In this document: in pieces, positions 6,299 to 13,944 of the stretch
Position numbering within the stretch: the first letter of the stretch is position 1
Layout of the letters: each line of letters opens with the position of its first letter
Origin: an uncultured Bacilli bacterium
GTDB lineage: Bacteria; Bacillota_I; Bacilli_A; RF39; UBA660
Length of the DNA: 14,515 nucleotides
Direction of reading: 5' to 3'
Assembly: GCA_944373065.1 (NCBI GenBank)
Contig: CALWAJ010000027.1
Coordinates: forward strand, 1 to 14,515
The notes under the pieces: model-generated
Told to the model about the DNA's origin: nothing
What the model saw: the letters and a program-made list of their open reading frames with translations, nothing else
Databases searched by the model: none
Made by a program: the position numbers and the translations under genes

Positions 6299-7585
6299 TT
6301 AGCTAACGCTTTCTAATGTACTTAAAACATCAAGATTATATTTTAAACAATTATCATCAGTATAACCACCATAAGAAATTATACTATATAAATAAATTTC
6401 ATTATTATCTTCATGAGCAAAAAATAGATAAGTATCATCATAATTATATACACAAAAGTAATCAAATATAATATTATTAATACTTAAGACACTACCAACA
6501 CCTAAAACTTCATAATTATTTGATAACTTAGTAATAATATCTTCTATAGAATTATAATTTGTTACTTTAACAAATACCCCTCTACACATATAATCAGTAT
6601 CTGCATTTGAAGAATTATGAATAAAATCATAAAAATATTTACTATCACTATTTCTATAGAAATTATTAGCACTATAATCAATTATATAACTATTCCTTAT
6701 TGAATTTGTAGTATCTATACTTATATTCATTTCATCTAAAATATCAAAGCTTTGTAATCTTTCATCTTTATCATTAGGGATAATAAAAGTATCTGCACTA
6801 GTCGTTGGATTAACTGTATCTTCCTTATTGTCAATTAAAATATTTTCAAAAGTATCTATTACTGTTTGAAAACCAAGTAATTCAAATACTAAAGAAACTA
6901 CAAGGACAGTTAAAATTCCTAACATTGCAGATCCTAAACTTGTTCCACCTTCCTTGGAGCATAAACTAGCAAGTTCTTCTCTAGATAAATTAGGATTATT
7001 TGCTTTTATTTTCCTAATTTTACTCTTTACATGAATCATATAAACTTGATTAGTAAAAATACCAACAATAAAAAATAAAATAATAGATACTACAAAGCTT
7101 AAATCAAATAATATCGATACAATAGTATTTAAAACTACAATAATAAAACCAATTAAATACATTTTTCTATAAAAAAAATAAAGATTAATTAAACAAGCTG
7201 CTGCAAAATTAAAGCTACCATTTCTAATTTTCTCATAATTAAGTCCAATATAACTAGATAGCAAAAGTTCATCTTCACTACCATTTCCAAATAACACTTT
7301 ATTTATATCAACATCTTTTTGATATTTTTCTTCTTTATTCTCTAATGGCTTGTTATTTTCTACAATTTCAGTCTGCTTTAATAAAGAAGATTGATTATTA
7401 ATAGTTTCATTATTATTAACTACATTAACTTGAGAAATATTTTCAGAATTATTAGATATTTTAGTTAAATTTTCACTATTGTTTTGAATTGTACTTTCTT
7501 CCTTAGGATTATCTTTAATATTTTCTTTGTTTGGCTCAGTATTAAACATACTAAAAAAATCATTATTATTACTATTATTATTCAT
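6299..7585 (-). CDS. DUF2628-like membrane protein with Asn-rich N-terminus
   Basis: The 428 residues fall into three parts. Residues 1-95 are disordered, very rich in Asn, Ser, Glu and Lys. Residues 110-238 carry four hydrophobic helices (about 124-138, 143-160, 163-180, 217-238) and the family-like phrases YIGLNYEKI, FNFAAACLINLYFFYRKMYL, the Lys-rich HVKSKIRKIKANNPN, and KEGGTSLGSAMLGI. This resembles DUF2628 proteins, whose function is unknown. Residues 240-428 form a hydrophilic domain rich in Asp, Asn and Tyr that is probably extracytoplasmic. It carries its own promoter (7646-7618) and is a single-gene unit. The C-terminal domain is not recognised. The ATG at 7585 has GTGGTG upstream. 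Confidence 0.65.
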   Translation of the reverse strand: MNNNSNNNDFFSMFNTEPNKENIKDNPKEESTIQNNSENLTKISNNSENISQVNVVNNNETINNQSSLLKQTEIVENNKPLENKEEKYQKDVDINKVLFGNGSEDELLLSSYIGLNYEKIRNGSFNFAAACLINLYFFYRKMYLIGFIIVVLNTIVSILFDLSFVVSIILFFIVGIFTNQVYMIHVKSKIRKIKANNPNLSREELASLCSKEGGTSLGSAMLGILTVLVVSLVFELLGFQTVIDTFENILIDNKEDTVNPTTSADTFIIPNDKDERLQSFDILDEMNISIDTTNSIRNSYIIDYSANNFYRNSDSKYFYDFIHNSSNADTDYMCRGVFVKVTNYNSIEDIITKLSNNYEVLGVGSVLSINNIIFDYFCVYNYDDTYLFFAHEDNNEIYLYSIISYGGYTDDNCLKYNLDVLSTLESVS

Positions 7586-7617
7586 ATTTTATTACACCAC
7601 TCTTACCTTATAATCAA

Positions 7618-7646
7618 ATTATATAACCTAAATATCTTTATAGCAA
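7618..7646 (-). promoter_or_regulatory. Promoter of the DUF2628-like gene
   Basis: TTGCTA (7646-7641), a 17-nt spacer, and TATAAT (7623-7618) start a leader of about 25 nt. The -35 box lies directly after the U tract of the upstream ucpA terminator. Confidence 0.7.
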
Positions 7647-7647
7647 G

Positions 7648-7674
7648 AAAAAACTTATCCATTTACAGATAAGT
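7648..7674 (-). terminator. Terminator of the FAD dehydrogenase-ucpA operon
   Basis: On the minus strand, ACTTATC (7674-7668), an 8-nt loop and GATAAGT (7659-7653) are followed by a U tract. The first base of the stem is shared with the ucpA stop codon. Confidence 0.8.
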
Positions 7675-8462
7675 TATACTCCCATAGTAACAGTCTCAGG
7701 TAAGGTTGAACCACCATCTATTACTATACTAGTACCTGTTATATAACTAGAAGCATCACTAGCAAGAAAACAAGCAAGTTCCCCTAACTCACTAGGATTA
7801 CCTAGTCTTTTCATAGGAATAGCATTGGCAATACCATTTATAACACTTTCTGGATTATTTGGATTAGTCTCTTTTGCCATGCCATCAACCATAGGTGTTC
7901 TAATATAACCTGGAAGAATTGCATTTACTCTAATATTATGCTCTACTTCTTCACGAGCTAGGGCTTTAGTAAAGCCAATAAGCGCAGCCTTTGTAGTTGC
8001 ATAAGCTACTTCACCTGAATCTGCAACCATTTCTCCAGTTACACTAGATAAATTAATAATACTTGCTTTTCCACTTGCTCTTAGCATTGGAAGTAATACT
8101 TTAGTAACATTCCATGGTCCTTTTATATTAATATCAAAATGTAAATCTCTAAGTTCATCAGTCATATTTTCAAAAGTCTCTAAGCGACAGATACCAGCAT
8201 TATTTACTAATATATCTATATGATCATAGTATTTTTTTATAATATCACTTACTTGAACCATAGCATTTTTATTACTAATATCTACATTAATTCCTAATAC
8301 TTTATGACCTTTAGTAGCTAACTCATTAATAGTATCAGTTAATTCTTTAGCTTTATCTAAAATTACAACAGATGCCCCATATTTTAGCAAAGTTTCTACA
8401 ATACCTTTACCATTACCCATGGCACCACCAGTAACTACAGCAATTTTTCCTTGTAAATTCAT
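7674..8462 (-). CDS. ucpA: SDR family oxidoreductase UcpA
   Basis: This 262-residue classical short-chain dehydrogenase/reductase is cytoplasmic. The Rossmann motif TGGAMGNG (11-18), NNAG (87-90) and the catalytic Asn112, Ser140, Tyr154 and Lys158 are all present. Asp36 at the end of the second strand suggests NAD(H) rather than NADP(H). From about residue 86 on it closely tracks the Escherichia coli UcpA sequence as I remember it: CRLETF, DINIKGPWNVTK, SSVTGEMVADSGE, NPNNPESV, and DGGSTLPETV near the end. The UcpA substrate is not established, so I name the family, not a reaction. It is last in an operon, 1 nt after the small membrane protein gene, with AGAGGGA as ribosome-binding site. Confidence 0.88.
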   Translation of the reverse strand: MNLQGKIAVVTGGAMGNGKGIVETLLKYGASVVILDKAKELTDTINELATKGHKVLGINVDISNKNAMVQVSDIIKKYYDHIDILVNNAGICRLETFENMTDELRDLHFDINIKGPWNVTKVLLPMLRASGKASIINLSSVTGEMVADSGEVAYATTKAALIGFTKALAREEVEHNIRVNAILPGYIRTPMVDGMAKETNPNNPESVINGIANAIPMKRLGNPSELGELACFLASDASSYITGTSIVIDGGSTLPETVTMGV

Positions 8463-8463
8463 T

Positions 8464-8814
8464 TTATCCCTCTTTTCTATTCTTTTTAATTATACTACTA
8501 TTTTTCATTTTATCATACTGTTTGTACATGTATTGGACACTATTTTCCAAAAAGAAATAGTGATATACATAACAGGCATCAAAGATAAGAAGAATAAAGA
8601 ATATTATAAACATCATAAAGATATACTCTGTTAAAAATAAGAATAAAATTGTAAAGAAGACGTAAGTTAAAGTTATTACTAAATGAATTACTCTTTCTTT
8701 TTGAAATAATTCCATCTTAAATAGAAAATCATCTATTTCCTCCTTAGTAAATTTATGATTATCTTTTATTTTAGTATCAATTTCTTTTATATATTCTTTC
8801 ATATACTCTCTCAT
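8464..8814 (-). CDS. Small two-helix membrane protein, unknown
   Basis: I do not recognise this 116-residue protein. A charged, helical N-terminus (1-40) is followed by two hydrophobic segments (about 43-62 and 65-88, the second rich in Phe, Ile and Met) and a basic tail ending in KKNRKEG. Both termini are probably cytoplasmic. The ATG overlaps the TGA of the upstream FAD dehydrogenase gene (ATGA at 8814-8811), which indicates translational coupling. ucpA begins 1 nt after its stop. Tight packing between two oxidoreductases suggests a shared process, but the sequence itself offers no enzymatic motif. Confidence 0.75.
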   Translation of the reverse strand: MREYMKEYIKEIDTKIKDNHKFTKEEIDDFLFKMELFQKERVIHLVITLTYVFFTILFLFLTEYIFMMFIIFFILLIFDACYVYHYFFLENSVQYMYKQYDKMKNSSIIKKNRKEG

Positions 8815-10190
8815 TTTTCCATCCTTTCTATTATATTTTTAGCGGCAATTAATCCAGTGGCAGCAGCAGCGACAATATTTCCAGCTTTTCCTGATCCATC
8901 TCCTATAAAGTAGATATTTTCGTTACTTATTTTCATATTATTATCAGTAGTTATTTCATTACTAAAGAATTTAATTTCTGGTCCATATAGTAAAGTTTCA
9001 CCATTATTGACACCAGGTATTATTTTATCTAATGTTTCAAGCCCTTCTAAAATATTTGTAATAATACGATGAGGAAGTGCCAAAGCTAAGTCACCTGCTG
9101 TATAATCTTTTAAAGTTGGCTCTACATAATTTTTTCTGATTCTATCTTTAGTAGAACGTCTTCCTCTTCTTAAGTCTTTAAGGGTTTGTAAGATAGGCTT
9201 ACCACCACCAAGAGTATTTGCAATTTTAGCGATTGACTCACCATATTCTCTAGTATTAGTAACAGGTTCTGTCAAGTTAATTTTAGAAATAAATGCAAAA
9301 TTTGAATTGTTTGATTTTATATCTTTTAGAGCATGACCATTAACACAAATATAACCATAATAATTTTCTTTAGCAACAAAGCCTCCAGGATTAGTACAAA
9401 AAGTTCTTATCTCATCATCATAAGTTTTAGTTTTAATAAAGATGGTAGGGTCATAGATAACATCTGTTATTTCTTTAAGTATTTCTTTTCTAACTTCTAC
9501 TCTAACTCCTATTTCAATACTTTGAGATGTATAAGGAATATTATATTTATCAGCTAACTGTTGAACCCACTTAGCTCCTGTCCTTCCAGGTGCTACTATT
9601 ATATTTTTACCTTTATATTCTTCTTTAGCAGTTTTAACAATATAGTAATCTTCTTCTTTTTTTATATCTGTACAGTGTAAATTGTCAAGTAAGGTTACAC
9701 CTAGTTTTTTTAAAGTATTTTCAATTTCTTCAATATATTTAGGAAGATAATCACTACCTAAATGTTTTTGTTTAATGATTAAAAGATTCGCTCCTGCCTT
9801 AGCAATTTTTTCTTCTAATTTTAATGCTTCTTCCATATTACTAGGATAAGTTTTACTATCCATATGAAATTCATTAAAGATAGCTTCTACTTCATCAATT
9901 AATTTATAAGCATCACTTTTTTCCATATATTTAAATAAGTCAGTCTTCCCTAGTTTAGGTATAAAATTAAGTTTGCCATCAGAGAATGTTCCCGCTCCAC
10001 CATAGCCTGATAAGATATTACAAGGATTACAATTAATACAAGAGATTCCTTTAGAGTTCATAGGGCAAACTCTTTTTTCGCTGAATTTTCCTTCATCAAT
10101 TAAAAGTACTTTTAAGTTACTGTTACGAGCAAGATAAAGGCTTGAAAATAAACCAGCAGGTCCTGCTCCTATTATTATTACATCATACAT
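8811..10190 (-). CDS. FAD-dependent dehydrogenase, COG2509 family
   Basis: With the start at 10190 this is 459 residues. The N-terminus is an FAD-binding Rossmann fold, DVIIIGAGPAGL, followed by a cysteine-rich segment (Cys42, Cys51, Cys54, Cys57) and GGAGTFSDGKLN (64-75). This order is characteristic of the uncharacterised COG2509 dehydrogenases. The C-terminal YFIGDGSGKAGNIVAAAATG closes the FAD site. Physiological substrate is unknown. Two adjacent ATGs lie at 10193 and 10190, after GGTG (10200-10197). I favour 10190 for its spacing. An in-frame ATG at 10235 would add a hydrophobic stretch before the nucleotide-binding strand and lacks a ribosome-binding site. It is first in the operon with the membrane protein and ucpA. 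Confidence 0.85.
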   Translation of the reverse strand: MYDVIIIGAGPAGLFSSLYLARNSNLKVLLIDEGKFSEKRVCPMNSKGISCINCNPCNILSGYGGAGTFSDGKLNFIPKLGKTDLFKYMEKSDAYKLIDEVEAIFNEFHMDSKTYPSNMEEALKLEEKIAKAGANLLIIKQKHLGSDYLPKYIEEIENTLKKLGVTLLDNLHCTDIKKEEDYYIVKTAKEEYKGKNIIVAPGRTGAKWVQQLADKYNIPYTSQSIEIGVRVEVRKEILKEITDVIYDPTIFIKTKTYDDEIRTFCTNPGGFVAKENYYGYICVNGHALKDIKSNNSNFAFISKINLTEPVTNTREYGESIAKIANTLGGGKPILQTLKDLRRGRRSTKDRIRKNYVEPTLKDYTAGDLALALPHRIITNILEGLETLDKIIPGVNNGETLLYGPEIKFFSNEITTDNNMKISNENIYFIGDGSGKAGNIVAAAATGLIAAKNIIERMEK

Positions 10191-10206
10191 CATTATCACC
10201 AATATA

Positions 10207-10235
10207 ATAATACAATAAAAATAAAAGTTAAGCAA
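10207..10235 (-). promoter_or_regulatory. Possible promoter of the FAD dehydrogenase operon
   Basis: TTGCTT (10235-10230), a 17-nt spacer, and TATTAT (10212-10207) precede the gene. The predicted start leaves only about 10 nt before the ATG, so the leader would hold little more than the ribosome-binding site. This makes the assignment moderate. Confidence 0.45.
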
Positions 10236-10250
10236 AATATTTTTGATATA

Positions 10251-10279
10251 TATACAAAAATATGAATATATGATAGAAT
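10251..10279 (+). promoter_or_regulatory. Promoter of ylmH
   Basis: TATACA (10251-10256), a 17-nt spacer and TAGAAT (10274-10279) are seen, with TG at 10271-10272 making an extended -10. The start is near 10286, about 34 nt before the ATG. Confidence 0.5.
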
Positions 10280-10319
10280 ATTAGCGCTTAGAAAAAGATA
10301 ATAAAAGTAAGGGATAAAT

Positions 10320-11000
10320 ATGTATAATATAAAGAAAAATGTTGATAAGTTAAAAAATGGCTACTCTACTTTCTTTTTAGATCCTAGTGAGGCAAGAGAA
10401 GTTAGTAAATACTTTAAGAAGAATGAATTTAATGTATTTAGACCATATAAGGATGCTGAGAAAGTAATTTTCTATAAAGAGAAGAAACCTAGTGTCGTTC
10501 TATTTAAAATAATAACAAAAGAAGCATTTAGACACCAAGATATTTTAGGTAGTATATTTTCTTTAAATATAGATAAGTGTGTATTTGGAGATATTATAAT
10601 AGATAATGATAATTATTATTTCTACTTATTAGAGTCAATGAAAAATTATTTTCTTATCAATTTTAATAAAATTAAAAACAGTGATATAAAATTAGAAGAA
10701 ATTGATATTGATATTCTTAAAGATTATGAAAGAAAGTATAAAGAATTAGAATTAATTGTTAAAAGTCCTAGAATTGATATAGTAGTTGCTAATCTTTCTA
10801 ATACTTCTAGAAGTAAAGTAAAAGAAAAGTTTAAAAATAAAGAGATTATCTTGAATTATAATCTCTTAACTAATCCTTCTTATATTTTAAAAGATAATGA
10901 TGTTTTTAGCATTAAACATTTTGGAAAATATAAGTTTATTGAAACTATTAATGTTACTAAAAAGAATAATTACGTTATTAAATTATATAAATATATCTAA
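10320..11000 (+). CDS. ylmH: YlmH-family S4-domain RNA-binding protein
   Basis: This 226-residue protein has the YlmH layout. The N-terminal domain carries TFFLDPSEAREV (17-28) and FRHQDILGSIFSLNIDKC (70-87), equivalent to the family's FLDPRE and HRDYLGALLGL. A C-terminal S4 RNA-binding domain (150-206) starts at SPRIDIVVANLSNTSRSKV and includes NPSYILKDNDVFSIKHFGKY. YlmH proteins bind the large ribosomal subunit region and have been linked to ribosome-associated quality control and, by gene position, cell division. Here the gene is alone, not in the usual ylm cluster beside ftsZ and divIVA. The S4 domain lacks the usual RGxGR turn. The stop interlocks with that of pepC (CTAA, 10997-11000). 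Confidence 0.8.
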   Translation: MYNIKKNVDKLKNGYSTFFLDPSEAREVSKYFKKNEFNVFRPYKDAEKVIFYKEKKPSVVLFKIITKEAFRHQDILGSIFSLNIDKCVFGDIIIDNDNYYFYLLESMKNYFLINFNKIKNSDIKLEEIDIDILKDYERKYKELELIVKSPRIDIVVANLSNTSRSKVKEKFKNKEIILNYNLLTNPSYILKDNDVFSIKHFGKYKFIETINVTKKNNYVIKLYKYI

Positions 11001-12295
11001 AACTTAGCATCCCATTTAGATATTTTTATTTTCTCTTTATCTAATAGTTTTAGTTGGGCTTTAGATAAATTGTTTTTATTAATAACAATTCTATGAACAT
11101 AATTATCTATATAGTTATTAGTTGCAATGTAATATCCTTGATTACCATATTTACTACCCCAACTATTCTCTATTTTCCATCTTGTAATTTCATTATCAAT
11201 TATATTAACTCCAGTTATTAACATACCATGACATCCTGTAATACCATTTGTTTTTAGAATTTCATTACTATTTAACTTTAAATCAATATCAAATAGTTCT
11301 CCATATCTTTCCATTATATCAGTCCATACTCCATCTATTCTTTTAGAAGTAGTTGAGCAGAAAAAATAAACTGGCTCATTAGATTTTAATTGTTTAATTA
11401 TAAGATTTTTAAATTCATCTTTAGGAAGATTTAAAGTCACATTATCTTCTTTCCCACTTATTCTAGAACTTTCTTCTTCTATATATAAATTATTGTATTT
11501 ATATTTTTCATCTTGATATGAGGATATTTCAACATAATCATTAAGTAAATCTAGACCTATATATTTATTATAGAATTCTTTAGGAGTAATATCCTTATCT
11601 ATATGATATTCACCAGATTTATCAGTATATTCAAAATTAAATTTTTCTTTAGGGATTCCATAGATAGTTGCAATTATATCAAAAGCTTTTTCTATATAAT
11701 TATTTTTTAATTTCTCTATATCATCATTATCTTTAGTATTTTCTAAATCTAAGTAGAATTTTCTTAGTAATCTAGATAATATCTGATTTATTTCATAGGT
11801 ATTTTCTGACTGATAGCTTTCTTTAAATACATCTTTAGGTACTATTCCATATTTATCTATAAGGTTAGCGAATTGAGTAAAGAAACCACCATCAGCTATG
11901 CCTAATTCAAGTAATTTTGATACATATCTATCATATAAATTTCTATTTTCTTTTTTATAATTTATTAGTCTTTCAATTAACATATTAAAACGTTCTAATT
12001 TATCATAGAAAGCTATATAACTACCTGATAATTCAAAATTATCTAAGTTACATTTTTCTATTACTTTTTCTCTTAGAATATTTAATCCAGCAAAAGCCCA
12101 ACAACGTCCAGTTGATTTTTGATCTGTAATACCATGAGTTTTAATATTAATATTAAAATCATAATTTAAAGAAGTATCACTATCTTGGATTAAATCAACT
12201 AATTGAACTTTATTTACAACTCTTTGTCTAATTTTATTTGTCTTATTATTTTCATAGTTTGTTCTAAGTTTACTTAAATTTTCTTTATTTAACAT
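10997..12295 (-). CDS. pepC: Aminopeptidase C (bleomycin hydrolase family C1B)
   Basis: This 432-residue cytoplasmic cysteine aminopeptidase removes N-terminal residues from peptides and is usually a hexamer. The papain-type active site is complete: Gln59 (oxyanion hole) and Cys65 in DQKSTGRCWAFAG, His356 in GCHGMLITG, and Asn377 in ENSWG. The spacing between His and Asn is normal for the family. Where most members read HAM, this one reads HGM with an extra Cys just before it. The C-terminal KISKWDAKF corresponds to the tail that enters the active site in this family and sets exopeptidase specificity. AGGAGT precedes the ATG at 12295. It has its own promoter, whose -35 box is buried in the stem of the tRNA-Leu terminator. 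Confidence 0.92.
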   Translation of the reverse strand: MLNKENLSKLRTNYENNKTNKIRQRVVNKVQLVDLIQDSDTSLNYDFNINIKTHGITDQKSTGRCWAFAGLNILREKVIEKCNLDNFELSGSYIAFYDKLERFNMLIERLINYKKENRNLYDRYVSKLLELGIADGGFFTQFANLIDKYGIVPKDVFKESYQSENTYEINQILSRLLRKFYLDLENTKDNDDIEKLKNNYIEKAFDIIATIYGIPKEKFNFEYTDKSGEYHIDKDITPKEFYNKYIGLDLLNDYVEISSYQDEKYKYNNLYIEEESSRISGKEDNVTLNLPKDEFKNLIIKQLKSNEPVYFFCSTTSKRIDGVWTDIMERYGELFDIDLKLNSNEILKTNGITGCHGMLITGVNIIDNEITRWKIENSWGSKYGNQGYYIATNNYIDNYVHRIVINKNNLSKAQLKLLDKEKIKISKWDAKF

Positions 12296-12322
12296 GATAT
12301 CACTCCTAATTAGTTATAGTTT

Positions 12323-12351
12323 ATCATAAGCTTTAAAATTTTAAAACTCAA
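12323..12351 (-). promoter_or_regulatory. Promoter of pepC
   Basis: TTGAGT (12351-12346), a 17-nt spacer and TATGAT (12328-12323) lie upstream of pepC. The -35 box is the 3' arm of the preceding terminator stem, so the two elements share bases. Confidence 0.55.
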
Positions 12352-12370
12352 ACTTTATAGGTTTGAGTTT
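12343..12370 (-). terminator. Terminator after tRNA-Leu
   Basis: A perfect 10-bp inverted repeat AAACTCAAAC/GTTTGAGTTT (12370-12361 with 12353-12344) encloses a 7-nt loop. On the minus strand it runs into TTTTAAAATTTT. The stem is long but A/T rich and the U tract short, so efficiency may be moderate. Confidence 0.6.
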
Positions 12371-12413
12371 AGTGCTAACGTATTTTTTTATTATTCATCT
12401 TAAATATAAAAAA

Positions 12414-12500
12414 TGGTGCCTGTATCCGGACTTGAACCGGAACTCTATTGCTAGAAGTAGATTTTGAGTCTACCGCGTCTACCAATTCCGCCATACAGGC
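12414..12500 (-). tRNA. tRNA-Leu (anticodon CAA)
   Basis: The 87-nt cloverleaf starts with GCCTGTA (12500-12494) pairing with TACAGGC before discriminator A (12417). The CCA end is encoded at 12416-12414. The D arm is GCGG...GGTAGACGC, and the anticodon loop CTCAAAA sits in a TAGA/TCTA stem, giving CAA, which reads the codon UUG. A long variable arm (CTTCTAGCAATAGAG) is typical of tRNA-Leu, and the T loop GTTCAAGTC is standard. It stands alone between scpB and pepC, with a possible promoter at 12517-12509. Confidence 0.97.
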
Positions 12501-12508
12501 ATAACTAG

Positions 12509-12517
12509 ATTATAGCA
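12509..12517 (-). promoter_or_regulatory. Possible extended -10 promoter of tRNA-Leu
   Basis: TGCTATAAT (12517-12509) ends 8 nt before the first tRNA base, the expected distance for a start at or next to the mature 5' end. No good -35 is visible. The box lies inside an 8-bp inverted repeat GATTATAG/CTATAATC (12508-12515 with 12525-12532). The tRNA might also be reached by read-through from scpB. Confidence 0.5.
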
Positions 12518-12540
12518 TACTTTTCTATAATCTGTATATA

Positions 12541-13116
12541 TTAATTTTCTTCTTTATATTTAGATTGATATAAATCTACTTCATCTTCTTTATCTTTTTC
12601 TTCTTCCTCTAAAAAATCTCGCATATCTGGAAGTTCATCTATAGAAGAAAGACCAAAGTAATCTAAAAATTCACTTGTAGTCTCATAAAGTATGGGCCTA
12701 CCTGGCATATTACTTCTACCACTCTCTTTGATAAGTCCTTTTGCAACTAACTTTCTTATAATATGATTATTTGATATACCTCTTAATTCATCTACTTTAA
12801 CTCTTGTAATAGGTTGATTGTAGGCAATAATTGCAAGAGTTTCTAAAGCTGCTTGACTAAGAGTTGTATTATCTTCTGTAGTTAATAGTTTTTGATAATA
12901 CATATTATGTTCTTTCTTAGTAGTTAGTTTTAGCTTATCACCAAGAAAATCTATTCTAATACCTCTACTGTCACTTTGATAATCATTTTGTAAGTCTTTT
13001 ATTAACTCTTTAGTTTCCTCTTTAGATATTTCTAATACCCTACTTATCTCATCAAGGTCAAGTCCATCATCACCTACTACAAATAGTAATCCTTCTAACA
13101 CTGCTTTTAAATTCAT
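12541..13116 (-). CDS. scpB: Segregation and condensation protein ScpB
   Basis: This 191-residue kleisin-associated subunit of the Smc-ScpAB condensin compacts and helps segregate the chromosome. Two winged-helix domains are seen. The first is at about 1-75. The second carries SQAALETLAIIAYNQPITRVKVDELRG (split around 87-113) and the signature GRPILYETTSEFLDYFGL (139-156). A highly acidic tail of Glu, Asp and Lys (about 166-191) follows, as in many homologues. Its ATG overlaps the TAA of scpA by one base (13116), so the two are translationally coupled, fitting the fixed ScpA:ScpB complex. Confidence 0.95.
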   Translation of the reverse strand: MNLKAVLEGLLFVVGDDGLDLDEISRVLEISKEETKELIKDLQNDYQSDSRGIRIDFLGDKLKLTTKKEHNMYYQKLLTTEDNTTLSQAALETLAIIAYNQPITRVKVDELRGISNNHIIRKLVAKGLIKESGRSNMPGRPILYETTSEFLDYFGLSSIDELPDMRDFLEEEEKDKEDEVDLYQSKYKEEN

Positions 13117-13829
13117 TAGGCTACCCCCTCTACGATAATATCACTAAATAATTCTTCTTGTTTTATTAATAATTCTTTATTTCTAGCCATATCAAGTATT
13201 GCTAAAAATGTTGCAACTATATATTCTTTAGTTGAAACAGGGAAAAGTTTAAAGAAGCTTACTCTTTTTTCTTTCTTTAAGATGCTTTTTATCTCTAGTT
13301 TTCTACTTGATACAGTTATTTCTTTCATAGTTACTTTAGTAGATAAAGGTTTTTCTTCACTTTTCCTCACTAGAAACTTTTTAAAGGCATCTACTAATAA
13401 ATCAAGAGAACCTTCTCCTTTAATAATTGTATTTTCTTCTATATAGTTATTAATATTTTCTGGTAGTTTGGTATGAATCTCTTGTCTTTTGCTTTCATTT
13501 TCTTTTAAAGTCTTAGTTATTTCTTTATAAGCTTGATATTCTAGCAGTCTTGCTACTAACTCAACTCTAGGGTCTTCTTCCTCTACCTCTTCTTCATCTA
13601 CTTTAGGCCTTGGAAGTAACATTCTTGCCTTTATCAAAGTAAGTTCGCTTGCCATTACGAGGTAAGCGGATGCGATATCTAAGTTTTGTTCTTTCATTTT
13701 ATGAATATAGTCTAAGTACTGTCTTGTAATACTTTCTATTTCAATATCAAAGATATCCATCTTATTTTCTTTTATCAAGTGAAGGAGCAAATCAAGTGGC
13801 CCTTCAAATACTTCTAATTTTAAATCCAT
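13116..13829 (-). CDS. scpA: Segregation and condensation protein ScpA
   Basis: This 237-residue kleisin subunit bridges the Smc head domains and binds ScpB. The N-terminal domain reads FEGPLDLLLHLIKENKMDIFDI (split around 9-30) and then ITRQYLDYIHKM. It continues with YLVMASELTLIKARMLLPRP (56-75), a textbook ScpA match. An acidic linker (77-84) and ARLLEYQAYKE follow, then a C-terminal winged helix (about 155-237) containing FLAILDMARNKELLIKQEELFSDI. AGGAG lies 8 nt before the ATG at 13829. It is first of the scpA-scpB operon, with a well-formed promoter at 13884-13856. Confidence 0.96.
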   Translation of the reverse strand: MDLKLEVFEGPLDLLLHLIKENKMDIFDIEIESITRQYLDYIHKMKEQNLDIASAYLVMASELTLIKARMLLPRPKVDEEEVEEEDPRVELVARLLEYQAYKEITKTLKENESKRQEIHTKLPENINNYIEENTIIKGEGSLDLLVDAFKKFLVRKSEEKPLSTKVTMKEITVSSRKLEIKSILKKEKRVSFFKLFPVSTKEYIVATFLAILDMARNKELLIKQEELFSDIIVEGVA

Positions 13830-13855
13830 AATAAGCTCCTTACCTTTCTAATTGT

Positions 13856-13884
13856 ATTATAGCAAGGATATAGACTTTTTTCAA
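13856..13884 (-). promoter_or_regulatory. Promoter of scpA-scpB
   Basis: TTGAAA (13884-13879), a 17-nt spacer and a perfect TATAAT (13861-13856) with TGC just upstream give an extended -10 promoter. It is back to back with the promoter of the RNHCP gene, 9 bp apart. Confidence 0.8.
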
Positions 13885-13893
13885 ATTATTTAA

Positions 13894-13922
13894 TTGATAA
13901 AGATAATAAATAATTATATAAT
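13894..13922 (+). promoter_or_regulatory. Promoter of the RNHCP-domain gene
   Basis: TTGATA (13894-13899), a 17-nt spacer and TATAAT (13917-13922) lie just before the ribosome-binding site AGAGGTG (13934-13940) and ATG at 13945. Confidence 0.75.
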
Positions 13923-13944
13923 AATTGTAAGTTAGAGGTGCTTT

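Noticed and set aside
9333..9557. Open frame on the + strand opposite the FAD dehydrogenase gene, and similar frames opposite the DUF2207 gene, sspI, the DUF2628-like gene and ucpA.
   Set aside because: They lie in antisense to well-supported genes, have no ribosome-binding sites and show low-complexity Ile/Ser/Phe translations typical of the reverse strand of AT-rich genes.
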